From Gallibacter sp963634825 (GTDB lineage Bacteria > Bacillota > Clostridia > Peptostreptococcales > Anaerovoracaceae), in contig CAVHCP010000009.1 of assembly GCA_963634825.1 (NCBI GenBank), forward strand, positions 1 through 40,928: a DNA stretch of 40,928 bases, given 5' to 3'. This document shows positions 1-8,753 of the stretch, one piece after another. A program made the position numbers and the translations under genes. The notes below the pieces were generated by a model that searched no databases, was not told the origin of the DNA, and worked only from the letters and a program-made list of their open reading frames with translations. Numbering within the stretch: the stretch's first letter is position 1; each line of letters opens with the position of its first letter.

Positions 1-2
1 AA

Positions 3-1511
3 AAACAAGGTTTTGATCCGCAAAAGTATATCCAGATGCAGTACGAGCATATCGTAGAGCGTATAAATGAGGGAAATGGCGAAAAGCTGTATCTTGAGTT
101 TGGTGGCAAGCTTGTTCATGACAAGCATGCGATGAGAGTGCTTCCGGGCTTCGACGAAAATGCTAAAATCAAACTATTGCAAAAACTCAGTGACCATGCT
201 GAAGTTATCATCTGTGTTTATGCCGGCGATATTGCGACAAATAAGACAAGACAGGATTTTGGAATAACTTACGACCTTGAGGTTATGAGGCTTATTGATA
301 TCTTCAGAAACTACGGCCTTTCGATAAATAGCGTCGTAGTTACAAGATACGAAGAAAATCCTGCAGTTGATATGTTTATAAATAAACTCGAAAGAAGAGG
401 AATCAAAACCTATACACATAAATATACAAAGGGATATCCGACAGATGTTGATGTCATAGTAAGCGAAGAAGGTTATGGAGCAAATCCGTATATCGAAACT
501 ACAAAGCCACTTTGCGTAGTAACAGGACCGGGTGGTGGCAGTGGTAAGCTTGCAACATGTCTTTCGCAACTATATCACGAAAATATCAGAGGCTGCAAAG
601 CAAGATATGCAAAGTTTGAGACATTCCCTGTTTGGAATATCCCGCTAAAGCATCCGATCAATGTTGCATATGAAGCGGCGACAGCAGACCTAAAGGATGT
701 AAATATGATTGACTCTTTCCACCTTGAGGCATATGGTAAGCAAGCTGTAAATTACAACAGAGACCTGGAGGTTTTCCCTGTTGTAAAGAGGATTATCGAG
801 AAGATAACAGGCGGAGAGTGTGAATATAAATCGCCGACAGATATGGGCGTAAATATGGTCGGATATGGCATCATAGATGACGATGTGTGCAGAGAGGCTT
901 CAAAGCAGGAGATTATAAGAAGGACTTTGATTTCGCTATGTGACTATAAAAAGGGCAAGATAGACGAGTCCTCGGCTGAGCGTGTAAAGCTTCTTATGGA
1001 AGAGGTTGAAGCACATATAGAAGACAGGAAGGTAGTGCCTGCGGCAAGAAAGTACATAGAGGCCAAAAAGGAATCAGGAGAAGCTGACGATAATATTGTA
1101 GGAGTAGCTATAGAGCTTGGGGACGGCACAATCGTAACAGGAAAAAGCTCAGAAATTATGGCGGCTGCAGCGGCTGCGCTGTTAAATGCAGTAAAGCATC
1201 TTGCTAAGATGGCAGATGAAGTACACTTGATAGCGCCACATGTGCTTGAAGGTATACAGGCACTCAAAAAAGATATTTTGAGGCAGGAAAAAACAAGCCT
1301 AAATGTTGAGGAAATTTTAAATGCCCTTACCGTATCGGCCGGTTCAAATCCAAGTGCCGAACTTGCAGTTAAGAAGCTAAAAGAGCTACGAGGTTGCAAA
1401 GCACATTGTACAGCAATATTAAATGATAAGGATGAGCATATTTTGGGAGATCTTGGTATTGACATAACCTGTGATCCGGAATATTCAACAAACAACTTAT
1501 ATTTTAAATAA
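3..1511 (+). CDS. DUF1846 family protein (5' end cut by window edge)
   Basis: Conserved protein of the DUF1846 family, about 500 residues, whose biochemical role is not established. The reading frame is open to the left edge: in-frame codons from base 3 give KQGFDPQKYIQ before the first internal Met at base 36, and family members begin with a short M-K-x-x-F-x-x-x-Y-like segment. I therefore infer that the true start lies one or two codons outside the window and that the Met at 36 is internal. Family-typical stretches seen are KLYLEFGGKL, GPGGGSGKLATCLSQLYH (glycine-rich, phosphate-loop-like), YAKFETFPVWN, VNYNRD and SPTDMGVNMVG. The Gly-rich segment suggests nucleotide or phosphate binding, which is inference only. 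A hairpin follows the stop codon, so it probably ends its transcription unit. Confidence 0.9.
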   Translation, partial: KQGFDPQKYIQMQYEHIVERINEGNGEKLYLEFGGKLVHDKHAMRVLPGFDENAKIKLLQKLSDHAEVIICVYAGDIATNKTRQDFGITYDLEVMRLIDIFRNYGLSINSVVVTRYEENPAVDMFINKLERRGIKTYTHKYTKGYPTDVDVIVSEEGYGANPYIETTKPLCVVTGPGGGSGKLATCLSQLYHENIRGCKARYAKFETFPVWNIPLKHPINVAYEAATADLKDVNMIDSFHLEAYGKQAVNYNRDLEVFPVVKRIIEKITGGECEYKSPTDMGVNMVGYGIIDDDVCREASKQEIIRRTLISLCDYKKGKIDESSAERVKLLMEEVEAHIEDRKVVPAARKYIEAKKESGEADDNIVGVAIELGDGTIVTGKSSEIMAAAAAALLNAVKHLAKMADEVHLIAPHVLEGIQALKKDILRQEKTSLNVEEILNALTVSAGSNPSAELAVKKLKELRGCKAHCTAILNDKDEHILGDLGIDITCDPEYSTNNLYFK

Positions 1512-1518
1512 TTTCTAA

Positions 1519-1550
1519 AAACTCCCCAAAGCTCTTGCATAGGGGAGTTT
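1519..1550 (+). terminator. Rho-independent-like terminator after DUF1846 gene
   Basis: A perfect 9-bp stem pairs AAACTCCCC (1519-1527) with GGGGAGTTT (1542-1550) around a 14-base loop, starting 8 bases after the stop codon. The T-run is short (TTT, then GC), so it is a modest terminator. Confidence 0.6.
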
Positions 1551-1588
1551 GCTTACCATAAATATATAAACGAGGAGAAAAAGAGAAG

Positions 1589-2536
1589 ATGTATTCGCAA
1601 TTTTTTGTGATGTTCGCAATGATATTTACTGGATTTGTATTGCGAAAAATAAATTTTATAAGGGAGGAGATGAACAACAGCCTAAATAAGTTCATCGTAT
1701 ATTGGGGATATCCGTGCTTGCTTGCGTACAATATAGGTAAGATGGAAATGGATGTGGCGCTTGTGACAGACTTCTTTGTTATGCTGGCTATCGCATTTGC
1801 GATACACATTTTGTATGCCCTTATAGGAAAGGGATATGCGAGGTTAAGGCATTTTTCTCCTGAAAAAAGTAACGTCTTTGAAATAGCTGTATCATGTCCA
1901 AACAACGGATTTATGGGATTTCCGATGGGGCTTGCAATCCTAGGCTCGGAAGGGCTCTTTCTTATGACAGCAGAGAACTCGGCGATGAATATATTTTTCT
2001 TTACTTACGTGCTTTATATATTTAGGAAAAATAATGCGGATAAAGGAAAGCTTACATTTAAGACTGCTTGCTTTTCGATAGGAAAGGTTTTGTTAAATCC
2101 AAATATTTTGGCGGTTTTTGTAGGTTTTATCTTTGCACTGGCACACATATCGTTAGATAATGCGGTAGGCACATATATGCAATATATCGGAGGGGCGGCA
2201 ACGCCTATGGCGATGATATTTATAGGCTCGACTCTTGCAACAAGCGACTTTTTTGCGATGTTTAAAAATAAATTGGTGATAGAGGCTACTGTTGCAAAGC
2301 TTGTTGTATTGCCGGCACTTGTGACAGTTATTATGATGTTGTTGCCGATTGATAATTCTATGAAAATCATAATGGTGCTGGGTATGTGCTTTCCTACTGC
2401 GGCAACTGTGCCTATGCTTGCCGAGCAAGAAAAGCAAGACCACGAGCTTGCGAGTCAAATTCTGTTCTTTTCGACTGTTATATCGATGGCGAGCGTGCCA
2501 CTTGTGATAACTCTTATAAAATGCGTATTTATGTAA
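1589..2536 (+). CDS. AEC family (auxin efflux carrier-like) transporter
   Basis: Inner-membrane secondary transporter of the AEC family. Bacterial members move malate, other dicarboxylates or unidentified small anions; the substrate cannot be read here. At 315 residues it has the usual family length, with about ten hydrophobic segments throughout. The N-terminal helix (FVMFAMIFTGFVLRKI) and the mid-protein segment SCPNNGFMGFPMGLAILG carry the family's conserved asparagine/glycine/proline positions, and the C-terminal half has FPTAATVPMLAEQ. A GAGGAG stretch lies about 11 bases before the ATG. It is monocistronic by context, between a terminator upstream and a shared hairpin downstream. A second, diverged AEC gene is at 6797-7756. 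Confidence 0.88.
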   Translation: MYSQFFVMFAMIFTGFVLRKINFIREEMNNSLNKFIVYWGYPCLLAYNIGKMEMDVALVTDFFVMLAIAFAIHILYALIGKGYARLRHFSPEKSNVFEIAVSCPNNGFMGFPMGLAILGSEGLFLMTAENSAMNIFFFTYVLYIFRKNNADKGKLTFKTACFSIGKVLLNPNILAVFVGFIFALAHISLDNAVGTYMQYIGGAATPMAMIFIGSTLATSDFFAMFKNKLVIEATVAKLVVLPALVTVIMMLLPIDNSMKIIMVLGMCFPTAATVPMLAEQEKQDHELASQILFFSTVISMASVPLVITLIKCVFM

Positions 2537-2566
2537 AAAGTGGCGTATAAAAATATTGGTAAAGAA

Positions 2567-2640
2567 AAAAGGCTCTATGCCTATTGCAATTTCGCGGGTG
2601 ATTGTCTGCACCGAGAACTGCAAGAGGTATAGAGCCTTTT
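2567..2640. terminator. Large three-tier hairpin between convergent genes (bidirectional terminator)
   Basis: The outer stem pairs 2567-2582 with 2625-2640 over 16 bp (AAAAGGCTCTATGCCT against AGGTATAGAGCCTTTT, with one G-U pair). Inside it, TTGCA (2584-2588) pairs with TGCAA (2619-2623) and GGTG (2597-2600) with CACC (2609-2612). The arms begin with an A-run and end with a T-run, so it can terminate both the AEC transporter (+) and fprA (-). It is much larger than an ordinary terminator. Confidence 0.7.
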
Positions 2641-2674
2641 ATTCATCAATAAATTGTCTTACAAGTCAAATTTA

Positions 2675-3868
2675 TTACATAGAAGCTACGATTGCATCCG
2701 CAAGCTTCTCAAGATTGGCATTAGCATCCTCATTTACGGCTGATTTGATAGTTACTTTCTCGCCTATGATCTCCATATTTTTCATCTCTTCAAGCTTTGC
2801 AAGCATAAGTCTGCCTGCCTGCGGAGCCCAAGTGCCGTTTTCTACAACTGAAACCTTCCTGTTTTGCAGGGCAAGATGCTTCATTTCAAGAAGTAAGGTC
2901 TCCATGCAAGGATAAATTTCATTATTATATGTAACAGAAAGCAGCGCCATATGAGAAAGCTTAAACGCATCGCTTATGATATATGACGGATGTGTTTTTG
3001 ACACATCATACATACGAATATTTGTAACTCCTTTTTGACAAAGCTGATTTGCCAAAATGTGAGCCGCAGCTTCGGTATGACCATACATAGAAGCATATGC
3101 TATCAAAACGCCCTTCTCCTCAGGTTCGTAGGATGCCCATTTTACCTGTTTATCCAAGATATAAGGGATGTCCTTTCTCCAGATCAGCCCGTGCAGAGGG
3201 CAAATCATTTTTATATCGAGGCCTTCGGCTTTTTTGAGTAGGGTCATTACCTGAGAACCATACTTGCCGACGATGTTTGTATAATATCTCCTTGCTTCAT
3301 CTATAAAGTCTCGATCAAAATTGACCTCGTCGGCAAACAGCTTGCCGTCAAGTGACTTAAATGAACCAAAGGCATCTGCGCTAAACAGCGTGCCTGTAGT
3401 GGTGTCGTAAGTGACCATAGCCTCAGGCCAGTGAACCATAGGTGCAAATACAAAAGTAAGCTCATGCTTGCCAAAGTTCATAGTATCGCCTTCTTTTACG
3501 ACAAGGCGGTTATTGATATTAAAGCCAAATTGCTCCATCATTGCGAAAGCCTTTTCGTTCGAAATCACCTGCACATCAGGATATCTTAGAACGACCTCTC
3601 CGAGAGTTGCGGCATGGTCAGGCTCCATATGATTTACAATAACATAATCGAGATTGCGACCGTTTAAAATAAAGTCGAGATTTTCAAAAAACTGTTCGCC
3701 AACAGACCAATCGACTGTATCAAGTAAAACGGTTTTATCGTCACATAAAAGATATGAGTTATATGAAACTCCGTCTTCGAGTGGGTGCACATTTTCAAAA
3801 AGTGCAAGTCTTTTGTCATTAGCTCCTATAAAATATAAATCGTCAATAATTTTTCTTGTGCAATGCAT
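2675..3868 (-). CDS. fprA: FprA family A-type flavodiiron protein
   Basis: Cytosolic flavodiiron protein that reduces O2 to water and/or NO to N2O, protecting anaerobes. The N-terminal beta-lactamase-like domain carries the di-iron ligands in family spacing: H80-x-E82-x-D84-H85, H146 (in VHWPEA), D165 (in SADAFG) and a later His in CPLHGL. The C-terminal flavodoxin domain, from about residue 250, begins VLIAYASMYGHTEAAA, the FMN phosphate loop. I chose the ATG at 3868 because AAGGAGGTG sits about 7 bases upstream; an ATG 7 codons earlier has no such site. Length is 397 aa, normal for the two-domain form without rubredoxin. It follows the ECF S-component gene by 17 bases, so the two are probably co-transcribed. 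Confidence 0.95.
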   Translation of the reverse strand: MHCTRKIIDDLYFIGANDKRLALFENVHPLEDGVSYNSYLLCDDKTVLLDTVDWSVGEQFFENLDFILNGRNLDYVIVNHMEPDHAATLGEVVLRYPDVQVISNEKAFAMMEQFGFNINNRLVVKEGDTMNFGKHELTFVFAPMVHWPEAMVTYDTTTGTLFSADAFGSFKSLDGKLFADEVNFDRDFIDEARRYYTNIVGKYGSQVMTLLKKAEGLDIKMICPLHGLIWRKDIPYILDKQVKWASYEPEEKGVLIAYASMYGHTEAAAHILANQLCQKGVTNIRMYDVSKTHPSYIISDAFKLSHMALLSVTYNNEIYPCMETLLLEMKHLALQNRKVSVVENGTWAPQAGRLMLAKLEEMKNMEIIGEKVTIKSAVNEDANANLEKLADAIVASM

Positions 3869-3885
3869 ATTTTGCACCTCCTTAT

Positions 3886-4545
3886 TCACTTTATGGCATA
3901 CTTTGTTTTCATAAGAGCGGCGCCTATACCGGTGACGATAATACCTGCGATGATCGCTTCAGGGACACCATTTATACCGATGATGCCGAGGATAAATGTA
4001 TAAACTGCATTTCCTGCTACATCATTTGCGGTTGCGTAAGCGTCCTTAAAGAATAAGAAAATCATATTCATTACAAGCAGTGTATTTGTCAGTGCTCCGG
4101 ACACGCCGGCAAAACCAAGCGCTATACCCATGCGTGTTTTGGTCGGCTCGCTCTTTTTGCCTACAATCAGATGATATACATAGTATGGTACGACACCTAC
4201 AAGTATACGTGGAACCATACATATGATGATGCTTGCAAATCCTCCGTGGATATCGCCGATAGTTATGAATGGCGAAAATACAAAGGATGTTGCGGTTGGA
4301 TTGATGGTGTTATTTATGAGGCTTGTAAGCCCGAAAACACCACCTAAAAAAGCTCCTTTTTTTGGACCGAGCATTAAAGAACCTATTATCACGGGAATGT
4401 GAATGATGGTAGCTCTCGTAAACCCAAGAGGGATATATCCGATAAACGGAGTGAACGCCATGATCACAATAATACCGCTAAATAGGGATAGCTGCACAAG
4501 TCCGAGCGTACGATCCTGCGTACGACTTTGTGTTAAATTATTCAT
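3886..4545 (-). CDS. ECF transporter S component
   Basis: Membrane substrate-binding subunit of an energy-coupling-factor vitamin transporter; the shared EcfA/EcfT energising module is not in this window. The protein has about six hydrophobic segments and the family-typical region LGFTRATIIHIPVIIGSLML followed by GPKKGAFLGGVFGLTS. This pattern occurs in the pantothenate/folate-type group, but the vitamin cannot be assigned from sequence. Start chosen at the ATG preceded by AAGGAGAG; an in-frame ATG 7 codons upstream lacks a good site. It is the first gene of a two-gene unit with fprA, an odd functional pairing with no obvious biochemical link. Confidence 0.85.
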   Translation of the reverse strand: MNNLTQSRTQDRTLGLVQLSLFSGIIVIMAFTPFIGYIPLGFTRATIIHIPVIIGSLMLGPKKGAFLGGVFGLTSLINNTINPTATSFVFSPFITIGDIHGGFASIIICMVPRILVGVVPYYVYHLIVGKKSEPTKTRMGIALGFAGVSGALTNTLLVMNMIFLFFKDAYATANDVAGNAVYTFILGIIGINGVPEAIIAGIIVTGIGAALMKTKYAIK

Positions 4546-4595
4546 TTTTTCTCTCCTTGTTATCATTCTCTATTTTTGAGATATAATACAATACA

Positions 4596-4665
4596 TTGAC
4601 ATTATAAGGGCAGAGGATATGATTTTCAAGGAAAGTTCAAAATTTAATAGTATATATGGTATAAT
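4596..4665 (+). promoter_or_regulatory. Two candidate sigma-A promoters for rho
   Basis: The distal promoter is TTGACA (4596-4601), 16 bases, then TATGAT (4618-4623). The proximal one is an extended -10, TGGTATAAT (4657-4665), with only a weak -35. Both lie within 110 bases of the rho start. Assigned by consensus match only. Confidence 0.55.
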
Positions 4666-4703
4666 AAACTGTTAAAAGAAAAAGATGTGTGAAAGGAAAT
4701 AAA

Positions 4704-5861
4704 ATGGCTGAAGAAAAGAAAAAAGAAACCATAGAAAACGAAACACCGACAAAAACCATAGAGGGCATTTTAGATATAGCAGACGGTGGCTTTGGCTTTT
4801 TGCGTTTCGACAATTTTTATACAAGCGAGGATGATATATATGTGGCAAACAGCCAGATAAGACGATTTAACCTCAAGACGGGGGACAAAATAAAGGGTAC
4901 GGCAAGAGATCCAAAAGCAAGTGAAAAGTTTGGAGCGTTGTTAAAGATAGAAAAGATAAATGGAGAGGCTCCGACAAAAGCGAAAAACAGGACAGATTTC
5001 GATAAGCTGACTCCGATATTCCCAAACAGAAGGATAAGTCTTGAGGATGGTGCAGATCTGTCGATGAGGTTGATAGATCTTGTGGCGCCGATAGGCTTTG
5101 GACAGAGGGGGCTTATCGTTGCACAGCCTAAGGCGGGGAAGACAGCCTTGATGAAAAAAATAGCTTGCAACATAGAAAAAAATTATCCCGACACAGAGCT
5201 TATCATACTTTTAGTCGATGAAAGACCCGAAGAGGTAACAGATATGAAGAGGACCCTAAAAAACGACGGCGAGGTTATATATTCGACATTTGACGAGCAA
5301 CCGGCACATCATGTAAAAGTTGCCGAGATGGTGCTTGCAAGGGCACAGAGACTGGCTGAGTACGGCAAGGATGTTGTGATATTGCTCGACAGTATTACAA
5401 GACTTGCAAGAGCATACAACTTAGTTGTTCCATATTCCGGAAGGACACTTTCGGGCGGACTTGACCCTGCATCACTATTTAAGCCTAAGAAATTTTTCGG
5501 AGCGGCGAGAAATATCGAAGAGGGCGGTAGCATTACCGTGCTTGCAACAGCTCTTGTTGATACAGGTAGTCGTATGGATGATGTTATCTTTGAGGAATTC
5601 AAAGGAACAGGTAATATGGAGCTTCATCTTGACAGATCTCTTTCCGAAAAGAGGATATTCCCGGCGATAGATCTAAATAAGTCGGGCACAAGGAGGGAAG
5701 ATCTTTTGATGAGTCAGGAAGAGCTTGCTGCCATATGGCGTATGAGAAAGGCGCTTTCAAACGGGAGTGTACAGGAGACAACAGAGGCTATAATCGACAA
5801 TTTGATGATGACAAAAAATAATAAAGAGTTTATATCGCATATCGACAAGGTCAGCCTATAA
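4704..5861 (+). CDS. rho: Transcription termination factor Rho
   Basis: Hexameric RNA helicase/ATPase that ends untranslated transcripts. It has a short charged N-terminus and an OB-fold RNA-binding domain (GGFGFLRF, then DDIYVANSQIRRF). The RecA-type motor carries Walker A AQPKAGKTALMKK, Walker B VVILLDSITRLARAYN and the Rho-typical GGLDPASLFKPKKFFGAARN. At 385 aa it lacks the long N-terminal insertion found in some Rho proteins. I start at ATG 4704 because GAAAGGA ends 6 bases before it; a GTG five codons upstream is possible. prmC follows after 45 bases. The usual Clostridia neighbour rpmE (L31) is absent between them. Confidence 0.97.
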   Translation: MAEEKKKETIENETPTKTIEGILDIADGGFGFLRFDNFYTSEDDIYVANSQIRRFNLKTGDKIKGTARDPKASEKFGALLKIEKINGEAPTKAKNRTDFDKLTPIFPNRRISLEDGADLSMRLIDLVAPIGFGQRGLIVAQPKAGKTALMKKIACNIEKNYPDTELIILLVDERPEEVTDMKRTLKNDGEVIYSTFDEQPAHHVKVAEMVLARAQRLAEYGKDVVILLDSITRLARAYNLVVPYSGRTLSGGLDPASLFKPKKFFGAARNIEEGGSITVLATALVDTGSRMDDVIFEEFKGTGNMELHLDRSLSEKRIFPAIDLNKSGTRREDLLMSQEELAAIWRMRKALSNGSVQETTEAIIDNLMMTKNNKEFISHIDKVSL

Positions 5862-5906
5862 AATAGGCGGTCATAGGGAAAAATACGTATGTAAAATGGA
5901 GGAAGA

Positions 5907-6770
5907 ATGAATAACTTACTCATATCGGATATAATACAGATGGCACAAAAACAGCTCAGCGAGGCGGGTATCGAGGATGCAAAGCTTCAAGCTGAGCAAA
6001 TATATTGTCAAATGAAAAATTTGGACAAAATGAAATTTTTTATGTATTGGTCAAAGGAAGCAGGGGAGATAGAAACAGAAAATTACTTCCGGTTAGTGGT
6101 AGAGAGGGCAACTCACAAGCCAATGCAGTTGATATTTGGCGAAACTGACTTCATGGGATATAAATTTAAGGTAGCCGAAAATGTTTTAATACCGAGGATG
6201 GATACAGAAGTAGTAGTCGCAGAAGCCCTCAGTCTTGTCCAAAACAAGGACAGCGTGCTTGATCTTTGCTGTGGTAGCGGGATAATAGCAATATCGATGA
6301 TGCGAAAAGCAAAAGAGGAAAAGAAAAATCTAAAGGTGACAGCAGTAGATATTAGTAATCAAGCGATAGAGCTGACACGAGAAAATGCGAAGCTAAATGA
6401 TGTGAAGATAGAAATCGCAAGGAGCGATTTGTTTGAAGCGCTAAAAAAGAAAAAGTATGATTTGATAGTATCAAATCCGCCGTATATAAGGACTGCAGTA
6501 ATAGCAACGCTCGAGCCTGAGGTCAAGGACTATGACCCGCTTATGGCACTTGACGGCGGAGCGGACGGGCTTGACTTTTACAAAAGGATAGTCGAGCAAG
6601 CGCCACAGCACCTAAAAAAGAGAGGCAGACTTGTGCTTGAGATAGGAAATGACCAAGCGGCGGAGGTGTGCTCACTTATCGCACAAAATCCTGCATTTGA
6701 CGAGGGCAGCATAGCGGTCACAAAGGACCTTGCAGGAAATGACAGGGCGATCAGCTGCAAGGTGAGATAA
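5907..6770 (+). CDS. prmC: Release factor glutamine methyltransferase
   Basis: SAM-dependent enzyme that methylates the Gln of the GGQ motif in peptide-chain release factors RF1/RF2. It has an N-terminal helical domain (about residues 1-75) that binds the release factor, the SAM-binding motif DLCCGSGIIAIS (119-130) and the catalytic NPPYI (190-194), which defines Gln/Asn methyltransferases. At 287 aa it has the usual length. A GGAGGAA site is just before the ATG. It lies 45 bases after rho, probably in the same operon. In many Firmicutes prfA is adjacent; here the next gene is a transporter, so prfA is elsewhere. Confidence 0.95.
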   Translation: MNNLLISDIIQMAQKQLSEAGIEDAKLQAEQIYCQMKNLDKMKFFMYWSKEAGEIETENYFRLVVERATHKPMQLIFGETDFMGYKFKVAENVLIPRMDTEVVVAEALSLVQNKDSVLDLCCGSGIIAISMMRKAKEEKKNLKVTAVDISNQAIELTRENAKLNDVKIEIARSDLFEALKKKKYDLIVSNPPYIRTAVIATLEPEVKDYDPLMALDGGADGLDFYKRIVEQAPQHLKKRGRLVLEIGNDQAAEVCSLIAQNPAFDEGSIAVTKDLAGNDRAISCKVR

Positions 6771-6796
6771 AATTACGCAAGAAAGAGGGAAAGAAA

Positions 6797-7756
6797 ATGG
6801 TAGTTGTATTTGGTCGAATATTTTCGATTTTTTTACTGATACTGATAGGATATGTGGCGAATAAAATAGAGCTCTTGCCGGATTCATCGAGGCCACATTT
6901 GACAAATCTTATGATATCGATAACAGCCCCTTGTATGGCAGCCGAATCCATATATTCAAAGGAACTTTCGCCTGATGTTGTTACGGCGACATGGCAGGTA
7001 ATAATAGGAGCGGTAGTTTACTTCATCATTACTACCGTGCTCGCGTACCTTTTTGTGCGAGGTCTCAAATTTAAACCAAAGGAAGAATGGGGGATATATA
7101 TCGTATCGATTTCGTGTATAAATAGCGGATTTATGGGATTCCCTGTGACAAAGGCGATATTTGGCGACGATTTGTTTTATCTTATGGTAATGCACAATAT
7201 GATACTTGTGTTTTACCTCTGGACCATTTCGCCGATGCTTTTAAAGATAGGTACAGAAAAGAAAGAGGAAAGTGAAAAGAGCCGCGTTATAGAAAATATC
7301 AAAGCGATATTTAATCCGTGCACGATAGGCATCATAGTAGGAGTTGTGCTCCTTGTGACAGGACTTAAACCGCCTGCCGCACTTGATGAGGTAGTAGAAT
7401 CACTTGGAGATGCGACAATCCCGCTGTCGATGATAATCATAGGTGTGCAGCTTGGTTCAAGCCATATAAAGGAAATATTGAAAAACAAATATATTCTTTT
7501 GTGCAATTTAGCGGCGATGATATTATTGCCACTTATAACATTTGTAGTAGTAGAGCAATTTGATTTCTTGCAGGTCGGGGTAAAGGTCGTGCTGATATTT
7601 GCGGCAGTATTTCCGACAGCAGTCGTGCCGGCGGCAATCGCAGAAAAGATGGGAATGGATCCTACAAGACTTGCAGAGATCGTATCCGTTACAACTGCGG
7701 TTTCAATCGTCACAATACCAATAGCCGCAGCGCTTTTGATGGCATATTATTTTTAG
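6797..7756 (+). CDS. AEC family transporter (second copy)
   Basis: Second AEC-type membrane carrier, 319 residues, about ten hydrophobic segments; substrate unknown. It shares the family pattern with the gene at 1589 (N-terminal FSIFLLILIGYVANKI, mid segment SCINSGFMGFPVTKAIFGD, C-terminal FPTAVVPAAIAEKMGMD) but differs enough to be an old paralogue rather than a recent duplication. It starts 26 bases after prmC with a GAGGGAAAG site, so it is likely read from the rho-prmC transcript. A shared hairpin terminator follows. Confidence 0.87.
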   Translation: MVVVFGRIFSIFLLILIGYVANKIELLPDSSRPHLTNLMISITAPCMAAESIYSKELSPDVVTATWQVIIGAVVYFIITTVLAYLFVRGLKFKPKEEWGIYIVSISCINSGFMGFPVTKAIFGDDLFYLMVMHNMILVFYLWTISPMLLKIGTEKKEESEKSRVIENIKAIFNPCTIGIIVGVVLLVTGLKPPAALDEVVESLGDATIPLSMIIIGVQLGSSHIKEILKNKYILLCNLAAMILLPLITFVVVEQFDFLQVGVKVVLIFAAVFPTAVVPAAIAEKMGMDPTRLAEIVSVTTAVSIVTIPIAAALLMAYYF

Positions 7757-7766
7757 AAAGAGACAT

Positions 7767-7796
7767 AATCCCCGCCTAAAGAGGCGAGGATTTCTT
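7767..7796. terminator. Bidirectional terminator between AEC and EamA genes
   Basis: The stem pairs AATCC and CGCCT (7767-7771 and 7773-7777) with AGGCG and GGATT (7782-7786 and 7788-7792), with one C-A mismatch and an AAAG loop. TTCTTTTT follows on the plus strand. The EamA stop codon (7776-7778) lies inside the stem. Confidence 0.65.
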
Positions 7797-8753
7797 TTTG
7801 GCAGGAAGCTGCGCACAGATGATAGCAATAAACATGATGGTGCAGCCTGCCAGTTCTCGTGCGCTCATACTCTCGCCGAGTATGAGCGCGCCTGCGATTG
7901 CGGCGAAAACAGATTCCAAACTTAGCATAAGCGACGCAATCGTAGGGTCAGCGTCCCGCTGACCGAGAATCTGGCAGGTGTACGCAACTGCAGAGCAGAG
8001 CACACCGCTGTAAACAAGTGGCACAAGTGCTTCTAAAAGGGCAGTCAGCGTGAGTGTTTCAAATAAAAGCATCGCAATAAAACCAAAAAGCGAGACGACG
8101 ATAAACTGAAAACACGAAAGCATCATTCCGTCAACCTTAGGTGCAAAATGGTCGATGAGCATAATATGAAAGGTAAAGGCTATCGCACATAGAAGCACGA
8201 AAAAATCACCTCTGCCGATTGAAAATGTACCTGGCTTTATAGAAAGCAGATAAAGCCCGAATATTGCTAAAAATACGCAAAACCATATAAACGGTCTGAT
8301 TTTCCTACCTAAAAAGATACCAAAAACAGGCACTAAAACGACATAAAGAGTAGTTATAAAGCCTGCCTTTGCAGCGGTTGTAAATGCCATAGCATATTGT
8401 TGCAGAGCGGTAGCAACAAAAAGAGCGACGCCCGTTGCACTTCCCGCAATGAGAAGCATTTTGCTCTGTTTTTGTTGCTTTTCTTTATCTATGCAATTAT
8501 CTAAGGCTTCTACATCATTGTCTGAAGCGGTTTTTTTTGCTTTTTTATTAAATACAATAGCGACAGGAAGTAGTGACAAAAAAGCAAGCAAATATCTAAA
8601 AGCAGTAAAAGAAAATGGCGCCATAGCATCTGCGCCTTTGCTTTGTGCGACAAATCCTGTACCCCAGATAAGCGCTGTGATGAGCAGGAGTATATCGCTT
8701 TTTAGCTTTTTATGTGAATGCGTTTTATTATTAGCTACCATTTTATTTGTCAT
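7776..8753 (-). CDS. EamA-type DMT family exporter
   Basis: Drug/metabolite transporter superfamily membrane protein, 325 aa, with ten hydrophobic segments in two homologous halves (EamA repeats). The first starts ITALIWGTGFVAQSKG, the standard opening of the family. A charged cytoplasmic loop of about 30 residues (KKAKKTASDNDVEALDN onward) separates helices 2 and 3 and is longer than usual. Substrate unknown; metabolite or amino-acid efflux is typical. Its ATG overlaps the birA stop as ATGA, so translation is coupled to the biotin regulator/ligase. That raises the possibility of a biotin-related role, which the sequence does not otherwise support. Confidence 0.87.
   Translation of the reverse strand: MTNKMVANNKTHSHKKLKSDILLLITALIWGTGFVAQSKGADAMAPFSFTAFRYLLAFLSLLPVAIVFNKKAKKTASDNDVEALDNCIDKEKQQKQSKMLLIAGSATGVALFVATALQQYAMAFTTAAKAGFITTLYVVLVPVFGIFLGRKIRPFIWFCVFLAIFGLYLLSIKPGTFSIGRGDFFVLLCAIAFTFHIMLIDHFAPKVDGMMLSCFQFIVVSLFGFIAMLLFETLTLTALLEALVPLVYSGVLCSAVAYTCQILGQRDADPTIASLMLSLESVFAAIAGALILGESMSARELAGCTIMFIAIICAQLPAKKKSSPL

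Noticed and set aside
944..1540. 198-codon open frame on the minus strand opposite the DUF1846 gene
   Set aside because: Shadow frame of a well-conserved gene; no recognisable protein and no ribosome-binding site.
4566..4566. Upstream start for the ECF S component, seven codons before the chosen ATG
   Set aside because: No ribosome-binding site there, whereas AAGGAGAG precedes the ATG at 4545.
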